Assembly: GCA_036226585.1 (NCBI GenBank)
Contig: CP108997.1
Location: 868,001-932,000, forward strand
Direction: 5' to 3'
Source: Streptomyces sp. NBC_00708
GTDB lineage: Bacteria > Actinomycetota > Actinomycetes > Streptomycetales > Streptomycetaceae
DNA length: 64,000 nt
Shown: in pieces, positions 1-8,050 of the stretch
Numbering within the stretch: position 1 is the stretch's first letter
Layout: the number at the start of each line of letters is the position of its first letter
Notes under the pieces: generated by a model
What the model was told of the DNA's origin: nothing
The model's database searches: none
Seen by the model: only the letters and a program-made list of their open reading frames with translations
Made by a program: the position numbers and the translations under genes

Positions 1-673
1 GGGCGGTCGCCGCCGCGTAGGCGTAGATCCGGCCGTCCTTGAGCGGCTGGGTTCCCCAGAGAGCGCCGCGACCCCAGGTCTCGTGCGGCGGGAAGGGGCG
101 CTCCGGGGCCGGGACGACGACGCGCCAGGTGGTGAAGCCGGCGTACGAGGGGCCGGGGGCGTCCGGGAAGAGCGCGGTCCGTACGGCGGAGTGGATGCCG
201 TCGGCGCCGACGACGAGTTCGGCCTCGATCGTCCCGTTCGGCGTGGAGACGACGGCGGGGGCGCCGCCCGCCGTGCCCGGATCGGTCAGGCGGGCCGGGC
301 AGCCGGTGCGGACGGCGGAGGCGGGGAGCCGGGCGGCGATGCGGTCGACGAGGACGGACCGGTGCACGAGGACGAGCGGGCCGCCGAACCGTTCGGCGGC
401 GGCGGCGGCGTCGGTGCGCGCGAGCCAGCGGCCGGACGGCGCGCGCATCCCGCCCTCGCCCTGCCAGGCGGCCAGGGACCTGATCTCGTCGCCGAGCCCG
501 ACGACGTCGAGCGCACGCTGGCCGTTGGGGGCGAGGGCGATGCCGGCTCCGACCGGCTCCAGGGAGTCCGCGCGTTCGAGCACGGTGACCTGCCACCCGG
601 ACCGGTGCAGGGCCAGGGCGGCGGTGAGTCCGCCGATCCCGCTGCCGATGACGACCGCACGGGGCATGTCCAT
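1..673 (-). CDS. FAD-dependent monooxygenase (3' end outside window)
   Basis: This is the N-terminal two thirds of a flavoprotein of the PHBH-like aromatic hydroxylase family, which uses FAD and NAD(P)H to oxygenate small molecules. The start (ATG at 673; a second in-frame ATG lies at 667) is followed at once by the Rossmann dinucleotide motif GSGIGG and about 20 residues later by a VLER acidic strand end. A GADGIHSAVR segment matches the family's GD fingerprint, which contacts both cofactors. The gene runs off the left edge, so its C-terminus cannot be judged. It is divergent from a TetR regulator, and the 80-bp gap carries two identical palindromes, so repression by that TetR is likely. The substrate is unknown. 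Confidence 0.88.
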   Translation of the reverse strand, partial: MDMPRAVVIGSGIGGLTAALALHRSGWQVTVLERADSLEPVGAGIALAPNGQRALDVVGLGDEIRSLAAWQGEGGMRAPSGRWLARTDAAAAAERFGGPLVLVHRSVLVDRIAARLPASAVRTGCPARLTDPGTAGGAPAVVSTPNGTIEAELVVGADGIHSAVRTALFPDAPGPSYAGFTTWRVVVPAPERPFPPHETWGRGALWGTQPLKDGRIYAYAAATA

Positions 674-691
674 GACTTTCCCTCCGCCGCA

Positions 692-733
692 ACTACACCT
701 GTAGTGACCCGTCCAACGTACTACACCTGTAGT
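692..733. promoter_or_regulatory. Twin TetR operators between monooxygenase and TetR
   Basis: The 14-mer ACTACACCTGTAGT occurs twice, at 692-705 and 720-733, with starts 28 bp apart. Each copy is a 6-bp perfect inverted repeat (ACTACA/TGTAGT) around CC. They fill the gap between the divergent FAD monooxygenase and TetR gene, the usual place for a TetR-family autoregulatory operator that also controls the enzyme. That they are the operator is inference from position and symmetry. Confidence 0.75.
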
Positions 734-753
734 TGCGCCGGTAGGTTGCTCCC

Positions 754-1341
754 ATGACCGCACGCCCCACCGGCTCCGACCGGGCCGATCTGATCGCCGA
801 CGCCGCGCTCGCCCTCCTCGCGGAACGCGGTATGCGGGGGCTGACGCATCGCGCGGTCGACGAGCGGGCCGGGCTGCCCCAGGGCTCCACGTCCAACCAC
901 GCCCGCACCCGGCAGTCCCTGCTGGAAGCGGCGGTGCGACGGCTGGCGGAGCGGGAGGCCCGCGTCCTCGCCCCCGGCGGACTCCCGGCGGGCGGCGGCA
1001 CCGACGAGCTGGTCGCGGCACTCGCCCGCGCCCTGCACCGCTATCTGACGCACCACCCGGAGCTGCTCGTCTGCCGGTACGAACTGGCGCTGGAGGCCAC
1101 CCGGCGCCCCGAGCTGCGGGCGTTCTTCGACGCGACGGGCCAGCAGTTCCGCGCGCCGTTGGTGGCGCTGATGACGGCGGCCGGTTCGCCGGAGCCGGAG
1201 CGGCACGCGCTGTCCCTGGTCGCCTGGTGCGAGGGGCTGATGTTCTCGTGCGCGGCCGGCTCGTACCACCGCTCCGTACCGACCGAGGCGGAGCTGCGCA
1301 CCGGCTTCGACGAACTGCTGCGCGGGATGCTGGGGCACTGA
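754..1341 (+). CDS. TetR family transcriptional regulator
   Basis: This 195-residue repressor has an N-terminal TetR DNA-binding domain, with the helix-turn-helix around residues 30-52 (LTHRAVDERAGLPQGSTSNH region), and an all-helical C-terminal ligand domain. Length is typical of the family. It starts at the ATG just downstream of two palindromes shared with the divergent FAD monooxygenase, so it probably represses both itself and that enzyme and is released by a small-molecule substrate or analogue. Nothing in the sequence identifies the ligand. Confidence 0.9.
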   Translation: MTARPTGSDRADLIADAALALLAERGMRGLTHRAVDERAGLPQGSTSNHARTRQSLLEAAVRRLAEREARVLAPGGLPAGGGTDELVAALARALHRYLTHHPELLVCRYELALEATRRPELRAFFDATGQQFRAPLVALMTAAGSPEPERHALSLVAWCEGLMFSCAAGSYHRSVPTEAELRTGFDELLRGMLGH

Positions 1342-1473
1342 CGCGCCGGGCACGGGGCAGCGGCGCGGGCGCAGGGCGGCGCCCGGGGCGCGGCGCTGAC
1401 CGGCGTCACTCGTGCGGGCCAATTGCCGCGTACGGACTCACGGGCCGGTCACCGGCGCCCCAGAGTTGATCAG

Positions 1474-1932
1474 GTGCAACGAACGAGAACCACCGTGAAG
1501 CTCCTGGCCGGCCTCGCCGTCGCGGCCCTGTCGGGGTGTGTGTCCGTCCAGCCGCAGCCGGTTGCCCCGCCGCGCTCCGAGGTCAGCCGGCCGGCGCACG
1601 ACCTGGCCCCGCAGATCGCCCGTCCGCCGGTCCACGACACCCTGGAGGCCGTGCCGAAGGCGAAGCGCTCCCCCTCGGCCTCGCCGTCCGGCGCGCACCG
1701 CACGCCGGAGCCGCCGCGCGCCCGCCCCGGCGAGGCGCGCCCGCCGCTCCGTCAGCAGCCCCTGCCCGCACCGGTCCGTCCGCTGCCGCGCCGGATTCCC
1801 CCGGCCGTCCCCGCGCCGGCCTTGTCAGCGCCCGGCGGCGGAACCGGGGTGTGCGCCCTCGGCAGAGGCTACGGCCACTGGCCGGCGGGCAGCCCGCAGT
1901 CCCGCATCTGCGACCACACCTACGGCCGGTGA
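1474..1932 (+). CDS. Small proline-rich lipoprotein
   Basis: This is a predicted lipoprotein of about 152 residues. A short basic N-terminus leads into a hydrophobic stretch (LLAGLAVAALSGC) whose LSGC end is a good lipobox, so the mature protein should begin at a lipidated cysteine on the outer face of the membrane. The middle is a low-complexity Pro/Arg/Ala linker. The last 30 residues, with two cysteines (GVCALGRGYGHW ... ICDHTYGR), look like a small conserved folded tail. The start is uncertain: GTG at 1474 or GTG at 1495, neither with a strong Shine-Dalgarno. I do not recognise a function. Confidence 0.6.
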   Translation: MQRTRTTVKLLAGLAVAALSGCVSVQPQPVAPPRSEVSRPAHDLAPQIARPPVHDTLEAVPKAKRSPSASPSGAHRTPEPPRARPGEARPPLRQQPLPAPVRPLPRRIPPAVPAPALSAPGGGTGVCALGRGYGHWPAGSPQSRICDHTYGR

Positions 1933-1941
1933 CGCGGCGTA

Positions 1942-1971
1942 GGTGACGGCGGGACCGGAGCGGCCGTCACC
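1942..1971. terminator. Hairpin between convergent genes
   Basis: A 9-bp perfect stem (GGTGACGGC at 1942-1950, GCCGTCACC at 1963-1971) with a 12-nt loop sits between the convergent lipoprotein and TPR-like genes and overlaps the stop codon of the latter. It has no T-tract, as is common for GC-rich terminators. Confidence 0.45.
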
Positions 1972-2452
1972 ACTCGCGCAGCCGCCGCTCCAGCCGGCCG
2001 ATCGCCGCCCGGACGCCTCCCCCGTATCCGTCGTCCGCGCCGTCGTCCGCCAGTACCGCCGAGGCCGCCCGTGCCCGTTCCAGATGGTCCCGGGCGGCTG
2101 CCGGGCGCTGGAGCTTCACATAGTCGGCGGCGAGGTTGAGGTGCAGCGAGGGATAGAAGGCCCGCACCGCGAGGGCGTCCCGGTGCCCGGCCATACGCTC
2201 GTCGGCCAGCACCCGGGCCGCGTTCAGTGCCCGCAGGTCCCAGGCCAGCTCGTCGGCCGGGTCGTCCTGCGTATCGGCCAGGTAGTGCGCCAGCGTGCAC
2301 CGGTGCAGGGCGTCGCCGTCGTCACCGATCTCCGACCAGAGCACGGTGAAGCGGTTGCGGGCCTCCTCCCGGTCGCCGCCGTGCAGCAGCATGACCGCCT
2401 GGCCGATCCTGGTCATGAAGACGTCCTCCGACATCTCCCGCTGCTCCGTCAC
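1967..2452 (-). CDS. Tetratricopeptide-like hypothetical protein
   Basis: This is a helical, soluble protein of about 161 residues. The sequence alternates short amphipathic helices (AVMLLHGGDREEARNRF, LNLAADYVKLQRPAAARDHL), a spacing that resembles tetratricopeptide helix pairs; the family is typically annotated as TPR-like in streptomycetes. I chose the GTG at 2452 because AGGGAGG lies 5 nt upstream, although the frame is open to a further GTG at 2470. There is no signal peptide or membrane segment. It probably mediates protein contacts, but no partner is evident. Confidence 0.65.
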   Translation of the reverse strand: MTEQREMSEDVFMTRIGQAVMLLHGGDREEARNRFTVLWSEIGDDGDALHRCTLAHYLADTQDDPADELAWDLRALNAARVLADERMAGHRDALAVRAFYPSLHLNLAADYVKLQRPAAARDHLERARAASAVLADDGADDGYGGGVRAAIGRLERRLREW

Positions 2453-2552
2453 CACGGCCTCCCTCACCACGCGCCCGCACCCGCCGGCCGGCCGGGCGTC
2501 GGAATCGACGCTAACCGCCGGGACGGGCGGGCGCGTGGAGGCTCGGGGCTGC

Positions 2553-3236
2553 TCAGCCCAGGTCGGGGATGCGCCAGTCGATGGGCTGGTGGCCCTGCTG
2601 GGCGACGGCCTCGTTTATCTGGCTGAACGGCCGGGAGCCGAAGAACTTCTTGGCGGACAGCGGTGAGGGGTGCGCGCCCTTCACCACCACATGGCGCTCG
2701 GTGTCGATGAGCGGGAGCTTCTTCTGTGCGTAGTTGCCCCAGAGCACGAAGACCGCCGGGTCGGGGCGGTCGGCGACGGCCCGGATCACGGCGTCGGTGA
2801 CCTTCTCCCAGCCCTTGCCCTTGTGCGAGTTGGCCTCGCCCGCGCGGACGGTGAGCACCGCGTTGAGCAGGAGGACGCCCTGTTCGGCCCACGGCATGAG
2901 GTAGCCGTTGTCCGGGACGGGCAGGCCCAGCTCCTCCTTCATCTCCTTGTAGATGTTGCGCAGCGAGGGCGGAGTCTTCACGCCGGGCCGCACGGAGAAG
3001 CACAGGCCGTGGCCCTGGCCCTCGCCGTGGTAGGGGTCCTGGCCGAGGACCAGGACCTTCACCTTGTCGTAGGGGGTCGCTTCCAGGGCCGCGAACACCT
3101 GCTCCCGGGGCGGGTAGACCGGTCCGGCGGAGCGCTCCTCCTCGACGAACTCGGTGAGCTCCTTGAAGTACGGCTTCTGCAGCTCTTCGCCGAGGACGCC
3201 GCGCCAGGACTCGGGCAGCAGGTCGGTGTCGGTCAC
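2553..3236 (-). CDS. ung: Uracil-DNA glycosylase (family 1)
   Basis: UNG hydrolyses the N-glycosidic bond of uracil in DNA and starts base excision repair. The 227-residue protein carries both family-1 signatures: the water-activating motif GQDPYHG (D67) and the leucine-loop motif HPSPLS (H189-S194). Length matches bacterial UNG. GTG start at 3236 has CGGAGG 9 nt upstream. The gene stands alone between a TPR-like gene and a binding-protein gene. Streptomycetes often hold a second ung copy, so this may not be the only one. Confidence 0.96.
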   Translation of the reverse strand: MTDTDLLPESWRGVLGEELQKPYFKELTEFVEEERSAGPVYPPREQVFAALEATPYDKVKVLVLGQDPYHGEGQGHGLCFSVRPGVKTPPSLRNIYKEMKEELGLPVPDNGYLMPWAEQGVLLLNAVLTVRAGEANSHKGKGWEKVTDAVIRAVADRPDPAVFVLWGNYAQKKLPLIDTERHVVVKGAHPSPLSAKKFFGSRPFSQINEAVAQQGHQPIDWRIPDLG

Positions 3237-3341
3237 GTGAACAACCTCCGGTAAGCAATCCGTTCTTGCTCCCAGAACCTACCGGGCGCCACTGACAACG
3301 CGGTCCGCGAGCGGGCCGCGGGGCCCGCCCGCGCGGAGGGA

Positions 3342-4925
3342 CTACCAGCTGGCCTTGCGGTACAGCTCCCACATCTGCATGACGGTCTGCGGGTCGAGGG
3401 CGCGTTCGCCGCCGCCGATGTCGTCGCCCGCGGCCACGTACAGCTTGCCCTGCCACAGCGGCAGCAGCCGCACGTCGTCGACCAGGATCTTCTGGGCCCG
3501 CTCGAACTCCTTGCCGACGGCGCCCCGGTTGCTCACCTTGCGGGACTGGGGCAGCAGCTGCTTGGTGATCTCGTCCTTCACGTACGGCATGCCCGTGACG
3601 CTGTTCTTGCCCACGAACGGGGCGATGAAGTTGTCCGGGTCCGGGAAGTCCGGGAACCAGCCGCGGCCGAAGACCGGGTACTCACCCTTGGTGAAGCCCT
3701 CCTGGAAGGTCTTCCACGGCCTGTTCTTCAGCGTGATGCGGAAGAGTCCGGAGGCCTCCAGCTGGCGCTTGAGCTCGTCGAACTCGGGCGCCGTCGACGA
3801 TCCGTACCGGTCGGTCGTGAACCAGAAGGTCATGGCGACGGGGGTGGTGATGTGCGCGTCGGCCAGGATCTGGCGGGCCTTCTCCTTGCTGGGGTTGCCG
3901 AAGGTGTCGAAGAAGCTGGTCGCGTGCCCGGCGATGCCCTTCGGGACCATCGAGTACAGCGGCTCGGCCGTGCCCCGGTAGACCTTGGCGACGAGCGCGT
4001 CCCGGTCGATCAGCTGGGCTATCGCCCGCCGGACGGCCGGTTTCCCGGCGGCCGGGTCGTCCGGGTTGAAGACCAGGAAGCGGATGTCGGCGCCGGTCGA
4101 CTCGACGATCTGGAGATCGCTGTTCTTGCCGCTGTCCTCGATGCTGACGACGTCCTCGGCGGACAGGCCGCGGTAGGTGGCGTCGATCTCGTTCTTCTTG
4201 AGCGCCTCGACCATGGTGCTGGACTTCTTGAAGTACCGGATGGTCACGGCGTCGTTCTTGCGGTCCGCGAACCCCTTGTAGTCGGGGTTCTTCACGAGCT
4301 CGGAGCGGTCGCCCTGCTTGTAGGAGTCCAGCAGGTAGGGGCCGGAGCCGGTGACCTTGCCGTCGGTGCGGATCTTGTGCTTCGAGTAGGCGCTCGGCGC
4401 GACCAGGGACATGGCCGGGGTGGCCAGCACGAAGGGGAAGGTGGCGTCGGGCTTCTTCAGGTTGAAGATGACGACGTCGTCGCCCTTGGTCTCCACGCGG
4501 TCGAGCGAGCCGAGCATGCCGACGGGCCCGCCCTTGACCCCGATCTGCGAGATCCGGTCGATGGAATACTTGACGGCCTCGGCGTCGAGCTTGTCGCCGT
4601 TGGAGAACTTCAGCCCCTTGCGGAGCTTGCAGCGGTAGGCGGTGCTCGTGCGGTCGGTGAACCGGCACTCCTCGGCCGCGTCCGGCTCGGGCGTCGTACT
4701 GCCGGTCGGGAAGCTCACCAGGGTCTGGAACACGTTGCGCATGAGCTCCCAGGAGCCGTCCCAGGCCGCCGCCGGATCCAGGGTCGAGGGCTCACTGGTC
4801 GTCCCGACGGCGAGCTTCTGGTCCACGTCCGAACCGTCGCCGGGCAGCAGCCCGCAACCGGCCAGCAAGGACAGGGACGCAAGGGCTGCAGCGGCCTGCA
4901 GACTGGCCCGGTAGAACACGTGCAC
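3342..4925 (-). CDS. Peptide/nickel-type ABC solute-binding lipoprotein
   Basis: This 527-residue protein belongs to the SBP_bac_5 (DppA/OppA) family, which delivers peptides or other solutes to an ABC importer. A signal peptide ends in the lipobox LLAGC (Cys24). The family signature follows, with GTTSEPSTLDPA near the N-terminus, the LRKGLKFSNGDKLDAEAVKYS segment, and a YFKKSS region. The GTG start at 4925 has GAGGAG upstream. No permease or ATPase genes lie beside it, so it is an orphan binding protein that must share a membrane complex encoded elsewhere, or act as a sensor. The ligand cannot be deduced. Confidence 0.9.
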   Translation of the reverse strand: MHVFYRASLQAAAALASLSLLAGCGLLPGDGSDVDQKLAVGTTSEPSTLDPAAAWDGSWELMRNVFQTLVSFPTGSTTPEPDAAEECRFTDRTSTAYRCKLRKGLKFSNGDKLDAEAVKYSIDRISQIGVKGGPVGMLGSLDRVETKGDDVVIFNLKKPDATFPFVLATPAMSLVAPSAYSKHKIRTDGKVTGSGPYLLDSYKQGDRSELVKNPDYKGFADRKNDAVTIRYFKKSSTMVEALKKNEIDATYRGLSAEDVVSIEDSGKNSDLQIVESTGADIRFLVFNPDDPAAGKPAVRRAIAQLIDRDALVAKVYRGTAEPLYSMVPKGIAGHATSFFDTFGNPSKEKARQILADAHITTPVAMTFWFTTDRYGSSTAPEFDELKRQLEASGLFRITLKNRPWKTFQEGFTKGEYPVFGRGWFPDFPDPDNFIAPFVGKNSVTGMPYVKDEITKQLLPQSRKVSNRGAVGKEFERAQKILVDDVRLLPLWQGKLYVAAGDDIGGGERALDPQTVMQMWELYRKASW

Positions 4926-5037
4926 GCTCCTCGATCAGCCATGGGTCGGCAGACCATACCGCAGCACCCCGCCAGGTCAATCCGTCGGCCCGGCGGGGCA
5001 CTTGAGGCAATCGCGGCCATATCGGCCCAGGCCGATC

Positions 5038-5793
5038 TCAGCCCACGCCGGCATTCAGGAAAATGCCGCCGTCGACCACCAGGGTCTGGCCGGTGACCCA
5101 GTCCGACTGGCTGGACGTGAGGAAGGCGGCGGCGCCGCCGATGTCCTCCGGCACCCCGAGCCTGCCGAGCGGGTAGGCGGCCGCCGCCTCCGCCTCGCGG
5201 CCCTCGTACAGCGCCTGGGCGAACCGGGTCTTGACCACCGCCGGCGCGATCGAGTTGACCCGGACCACCGGCGCGAACTCGTGCGCCAGCTGGAGGGTCA
5301 GGTTGACCATGGCCGCCTTGCTCATCCCGTACGCGCCGATGAAGGGCGAGGCGGAGACGCCGGCGACCGAGGCGATGTTGACGATCGCCCCGCCGTTCTC
5401 CTTCTGCCAGGCCTTCCAGGTCTGCTGGGCGAAGCCGAGCGCCGAGATCACATTGGTCTCGAAGACCTTGCGGGCGACGTTGAGGTCGAGCTCCGCGATC
5501 GGCCCGAAGACCGGGTTGGTCCCGGCGTTGTTGACCAGGAAGTCGACCCGGCCGAACGCCTCCATGGTGCGGGCGACGGCCGCCGCCTGGTGCGCCTCGT
5601 CGTGCGCCTTGCCGGCGACGCCGATGACCCGGTCGGCGCCGAGTGCCTCGACGGCCTCCTTCAGGGCGTCCTCGTTGCGTCCGGTGATGCACACCCGGTC
5701 GCCGCGCTCCACGAGCGCCTGCGCGATGCCGTAGCCGATGCCCCGGCTCGCACCGGTGATCAGCGCGACCTTGCCGCTGTCCTGCACAGTCAT
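5038..5793 (-). CDS. SDR family oxidoreductase
   Basis: A classical short-chain dehydrogenase of 251 residues. It shows the NAD(P)-binding motif TGASRGIG (13-20), the structural motif NNAG (88-91), Asn114, and the catalytic Ser142, Tyr155 and Lys159 (YGMSK). It ends with the GQTLVVDGGIFLN segment typical of FabG-like enzymes. It lies 20 bp downstream of a second SDR gene in the same direction, so the two are probably co-transcribed and act on related 3-hydroxyacyl or alcohol substrates. The exact substrate is unknown. Confidence 0.92.
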   Translation of the reverse strand: MTVQDSGKVALITGASRGIGYGIAQALVERGDRVCITGRNEDALKEAVEALGADRVIGVAGKAHDEAHQAAAVARTMEAFGRVDFLVNNAGTNPVFGPIAELDLNVARKVFETNVISALGFAQQTWKAWQKENGGAIVNIASVAGVSASPFIGAYGMSKAAMVNLTLQLAHEFAPVVRVNSIAPAVVKTRFAQALYEGREAEAAAAYPLGRLGVPEDIGGAAAFLTSSQSDWVTGQTLVVDGGIFLNAGVG

Positions 5794-5813
5794 GATGTCC
5801 GCAGCCCTTCGGT

Positions 5814-6575
5814 TCAGTTGAGCGGTCCGCCGGCGACGTACATGACCTGGCCGGAGACGAAGCCGGCCTCGTCGCCCGTGAAGAAGGCGATGGCGTTGGC
5901 GATGTCGTCGGGGAAGCCGACGCGCTGGACCGGGATCTGGGTGGCGGCGGCCGCCTGGAACTCCTCGAAGCCCATGCCGACCCGGGCGGCGGTCTGCGCG
6001 GTCATCTCGGTGACGATGAAGCCGGGCGCGACGGCGTTGGCGGTGATGCCGAACTTGCCGAGCTCCTTGGCGAGGGTCTTGGTGAAGCCCTGGAGGCCCG
6101 CCTTGACCGCCGCATAGTTGGCCTGGCCGCGGTTGCCGAGGGCCGAGGAGGAGGACAGCGACACGATCCGGCCGAACTTGGCGTCCACCATGTGCTTCTG
6201 GACGGCCTTGGCCATCAGGAACGCGCCCTTGAGGTGCACGTTCATCACGATGTCCCAGTCGGACTCGCTCATCTTGAAGAGCAGGTTGTCGCGGAGCACG
6301 CCCGCGTTGTTGACGAGGATGGTCGGGGCGCCGAGCTCGGCGGCGACCCGCGCGACGGCGGCTTCCACCTGGGCGCTGTCCGACACGTCGCAGCCGACGG
6401 CGAGTGCCTTGCCCCCGGCGGCGGTGATCTTCTCGACGGTGTCCTTGCAGGCCGCCTCGTCGAGGTCGAGTACGGCGACGGCGCGGCCCTCGGCCGCCAG
6501 ACGTACCGCGGTGGCGGCGCCGATGCCCCGGGCCGCTCCCGTCACGATGGCTACGCGCTGCTCGCTGGTGGACAT
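5814..6575 (-). CDS. 3-oxoacyl-ACP reductase-like SDR (FabG type)
   Basis: This 253-residue SDR resembles FabG: TGAARGIG (12-19) for NADPH binding, NNAG at 89-92, catalytic Ser141, Tyr154 and Lys158, and a C-terminal GQVMYVAGGPLN. It is the first gene of a two-gene SDR unit. An 18-bp inverted repeat 73 bp upstream looks like a TetR operator, suggesting an inducible catabolic unit such as acyl-CoA or steroid-like degradation rather than the housekeeping fatty-acid synthase gene, which normally sits beside fabI. That role is inference. Confidence 0.9.
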   Translation of the reverse strand: MSTSEQRVAIVTGAARGIGAATAVRLAAEGRAVAVLDLDEAACKDTVEKITAAGGKALAVGCDVSDSAQVEAAVARVAAELGAPTILVNNAGVLRDNLLFKMSESDWDIVMNVHLKGAFLMAKAVQKHMVDAKFGRIVSLSSSSALGNRGQANYAAVKAGLQGFTKTLAKELGKFGITANAVAPGFIVTEMTAQTAARVGMGFEEFQAAAATQIPVQRVGFPDDIANAIAFFTGDEAGFVSGQVMYVAGGPLN

Positions 6576-6647
6576 GCTTGGCTCTCCTCGCCCTTGGATA
6601 GCGGCTCAGCGGACGTCGGGGCGCTCCCGGAGAGAACCGGCCCGATG

Positions 6648-6665
6648 ACTGAGCAACCGCTTAGT
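6648..6665. promoter_or_regulatory. Operator-like inverted repeat upstream of SDR pair
   Basis: ACTGAGC (6648-6654) and GCTTAGT (6659-6665) form a 7-bp inverted repeat with one mismatch around AACC. It lies 73 bp upstream of the FabG-like start. Symmetry and position fit a TetR-type operator; no regulator gene adjoins it. Confidence 0.5.
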
Positions 6666-6745
6666 ACCTTCAGCAGACGAGACGCTAGAAGCCCTGGCAC
6701 CCGGTGTCAACGGCCCACGGGCGCAGCGGCGCATGTCACACTCCG

Positions 6746-6783
6746 CCGGGCCGCCGTCACACGGTGCGCGGACGGCGGCCCGG
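6746..6783 (-). terminator. Terminator hairpin after DUF3037 gene
   Basis: A 13-bp perfect stem (6746-6758 with 6771-6783) closes a 12-nt loop immediately downstream of the stop of the minus-strand DUF3037 gene. It has no T-tract. Confidence 0.55.
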
Positions 6784-6791
6784 GGTGGGTG

Positions 6792-7175
6792 TCAGCGCAC
6801 CAGCAGGTCGAGCAGCCGTTCCACCTCGGCCTCGGGATCGGTGGTGAGGCCGCTGTGCACGGGGCCCGGTTGTACGACGGTGGAGCGGGGCGCGATCAGC
6901 CAGCGGAAGCGGCGGCCCGCGTCGTCGCCGGCGGCCTGGCCCGCGTCCGTACCACCGCGGCAGACGCCCTCCACGGCGTGCAGCGCGGCCCGGACCCCGG
7001 TCACGTCGGCGCCGGGGTCCAGCGCCTTCAGCTTGGTCTCGTCCAGCTCGGTGCGGGCGGCCACGAAGCCCTTGGCGCGGCAGTAGACCACCACGCCGGC
7101 GTTGAAGCACTCCCCGCGCTGGACACGGGGTACGACGCGCAGCAGCGCGTACTCGAAGACATCGCGCTCGTTCAT
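6792..7175 (-). CDS. DUF3037 domain protein
   Basis: This 127-residue protein matches the DUF3037 family by its opening (FEYALLRVVPRVQRGECFNAGVV) and the middle RFRWLIAPRSTVVQPGPVHSGL segment. Its ATG overlaps the TGA of the preceding HipA-like kinase gene (ATGA), indicating translational coupling. The pair is a recurring unit in actinobacteria and other bacteria. The biochemical role of DUF3037 is unknown; it could be a partner or substrate of the kinase-like protein. A hairpin follows directly, so this is the end of a two-gene transcript. Confidence 0.85.
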   Translation of the reverse strand: MNERDVFEYALLRVVPRVQRGECFNAGVVVYCRAKGFVAARTELDETKLKALDPGADVTGVRAALHAVEGVCRGGTDAGQAAGDDAGRRFRWLIAPRSTVVQPGPVHSGLTTDPEAEVERLLDLLVR

Positions 7176-8023
7176 GCCCGGCCGCCCTTCTCGCCGGTCC
7201 TGGCGTGGGTGGTCGGGTCGAGGCGTTCGGTGATCCAGCCCGGGGCCTGGGACGGCTTGTCGGGGGTGGGCGCGTCCATGACGATCCGCTCGTGGACGGT
7301 GGCCGCCCGCGCGAGCAGCGCGTCCACATAGGCGCGGCGCAGCTGGTCCGTCGAGTCGAAGCCCGGCTCGTCCACCAGCCACTCGTCGGGGACGTCGGCG
7401 GCGACCTCGGCGAGGAGGTCGGGCGTCACCAGCGGGGCGAGTTCGGCCGCGGCCGTCGCGATGTCGGGTCCGAACGGGGCGAGCGCGTGGTCGGAGGCGT
7501 TGTACGGCTTGGCCGCGGACGCCTGGGCCCCGGGCCAGTTGTGGTGCCAGATCATCGTGGCGCCGTGGTCGATGAGCCAGAGGTCGCCGTGCCAGACCAG
7601 CATGTTCGGGTTGCGCCAGGACCGGTCGACGTTGTTGATCAGCGCGTCGAACCAGACGACCCGCCCGGCCTCGCGCGGGTCCACCTCGTAGGCGAGGGCG
7701 TCGAAGCCGAGCGAGCCGGGCAGGAAGTCCATCCCGAGGTTGAGCCCGCCGCTGGCCTTGAGCAGCTCCTGCACCTCCTGGTCGGGCTCGGCGAGCCCGA
7801 TGACGGGGTCCAGCTGGATCTGCACCAGCTCGGGCACGCGCAGCCCGAGCCGGCGCCCGAGCTGCCCGCAGATCACCTCCGCGACCAGGGTCTTGCGGCC
7901 CTGGCCTGCTCCGGTGAATTTCATGACGTACGTGCCGAGATCGTCGGCCTCGACGATCCCGGGGAGCGAGCCGCCTTCACGCAGGGGCGTGACGTAGCGG
8001 GTCGCTACAACCTCTTGCAACAC
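7172..8023 (-). CDS. HipA-like kinase-fold protein
   Basis: This 283-residue protein resembles the catalytic half of HipA kinases. Kinase-like landmarks are Lys35 in YVMKF (ATP-phosphate lysine), Asp133 in NVDRSWRNPN (catalytic-loop-like DxxxxN), and Asp152 in LIDHGAT (metal-binding, DFG-equivalent). It lacks the N-terminal HipA_N subdomain, and no HipB-like antitoxin adjoins; instead a DUF3037 gene overlaps its stop by 4 nt. Canonical HipA phosphorylates glutamyl-tRNA synthetase; whether this shorter form does so, or acts on its DUF3037 partner, is unknown. GTG start at 8023. Confidence 0.78.
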   Translation of the reverse strand: MLQEVVATRYVTPLREGGSLPGIVEADDLGTYVMKFTGAGQGRKTLVAEVICGQLGRRLGLRVPELVQIQLDPVIGLAEPDQEVQELLKASGGLNLGMDFLPGSLGFDALAYEVDPREAGRVVWFDALINNVDRSWRNPNMLVWHGDLWLIDHGATMIWHHNWPGAQASAAKPYNASDHALAPFGPDIATAAAELAPLVTPDLLAEVAADVPDEWLVDEPGFDSTDQLRRAYVDALLARAATVHERIVMDAPTPDKPSQAPGWITERLDPTTHARTGEKGGRA

Positions 8024-8050
8024 TTTCCCAGGCCACCCATCTCTTCAGCC

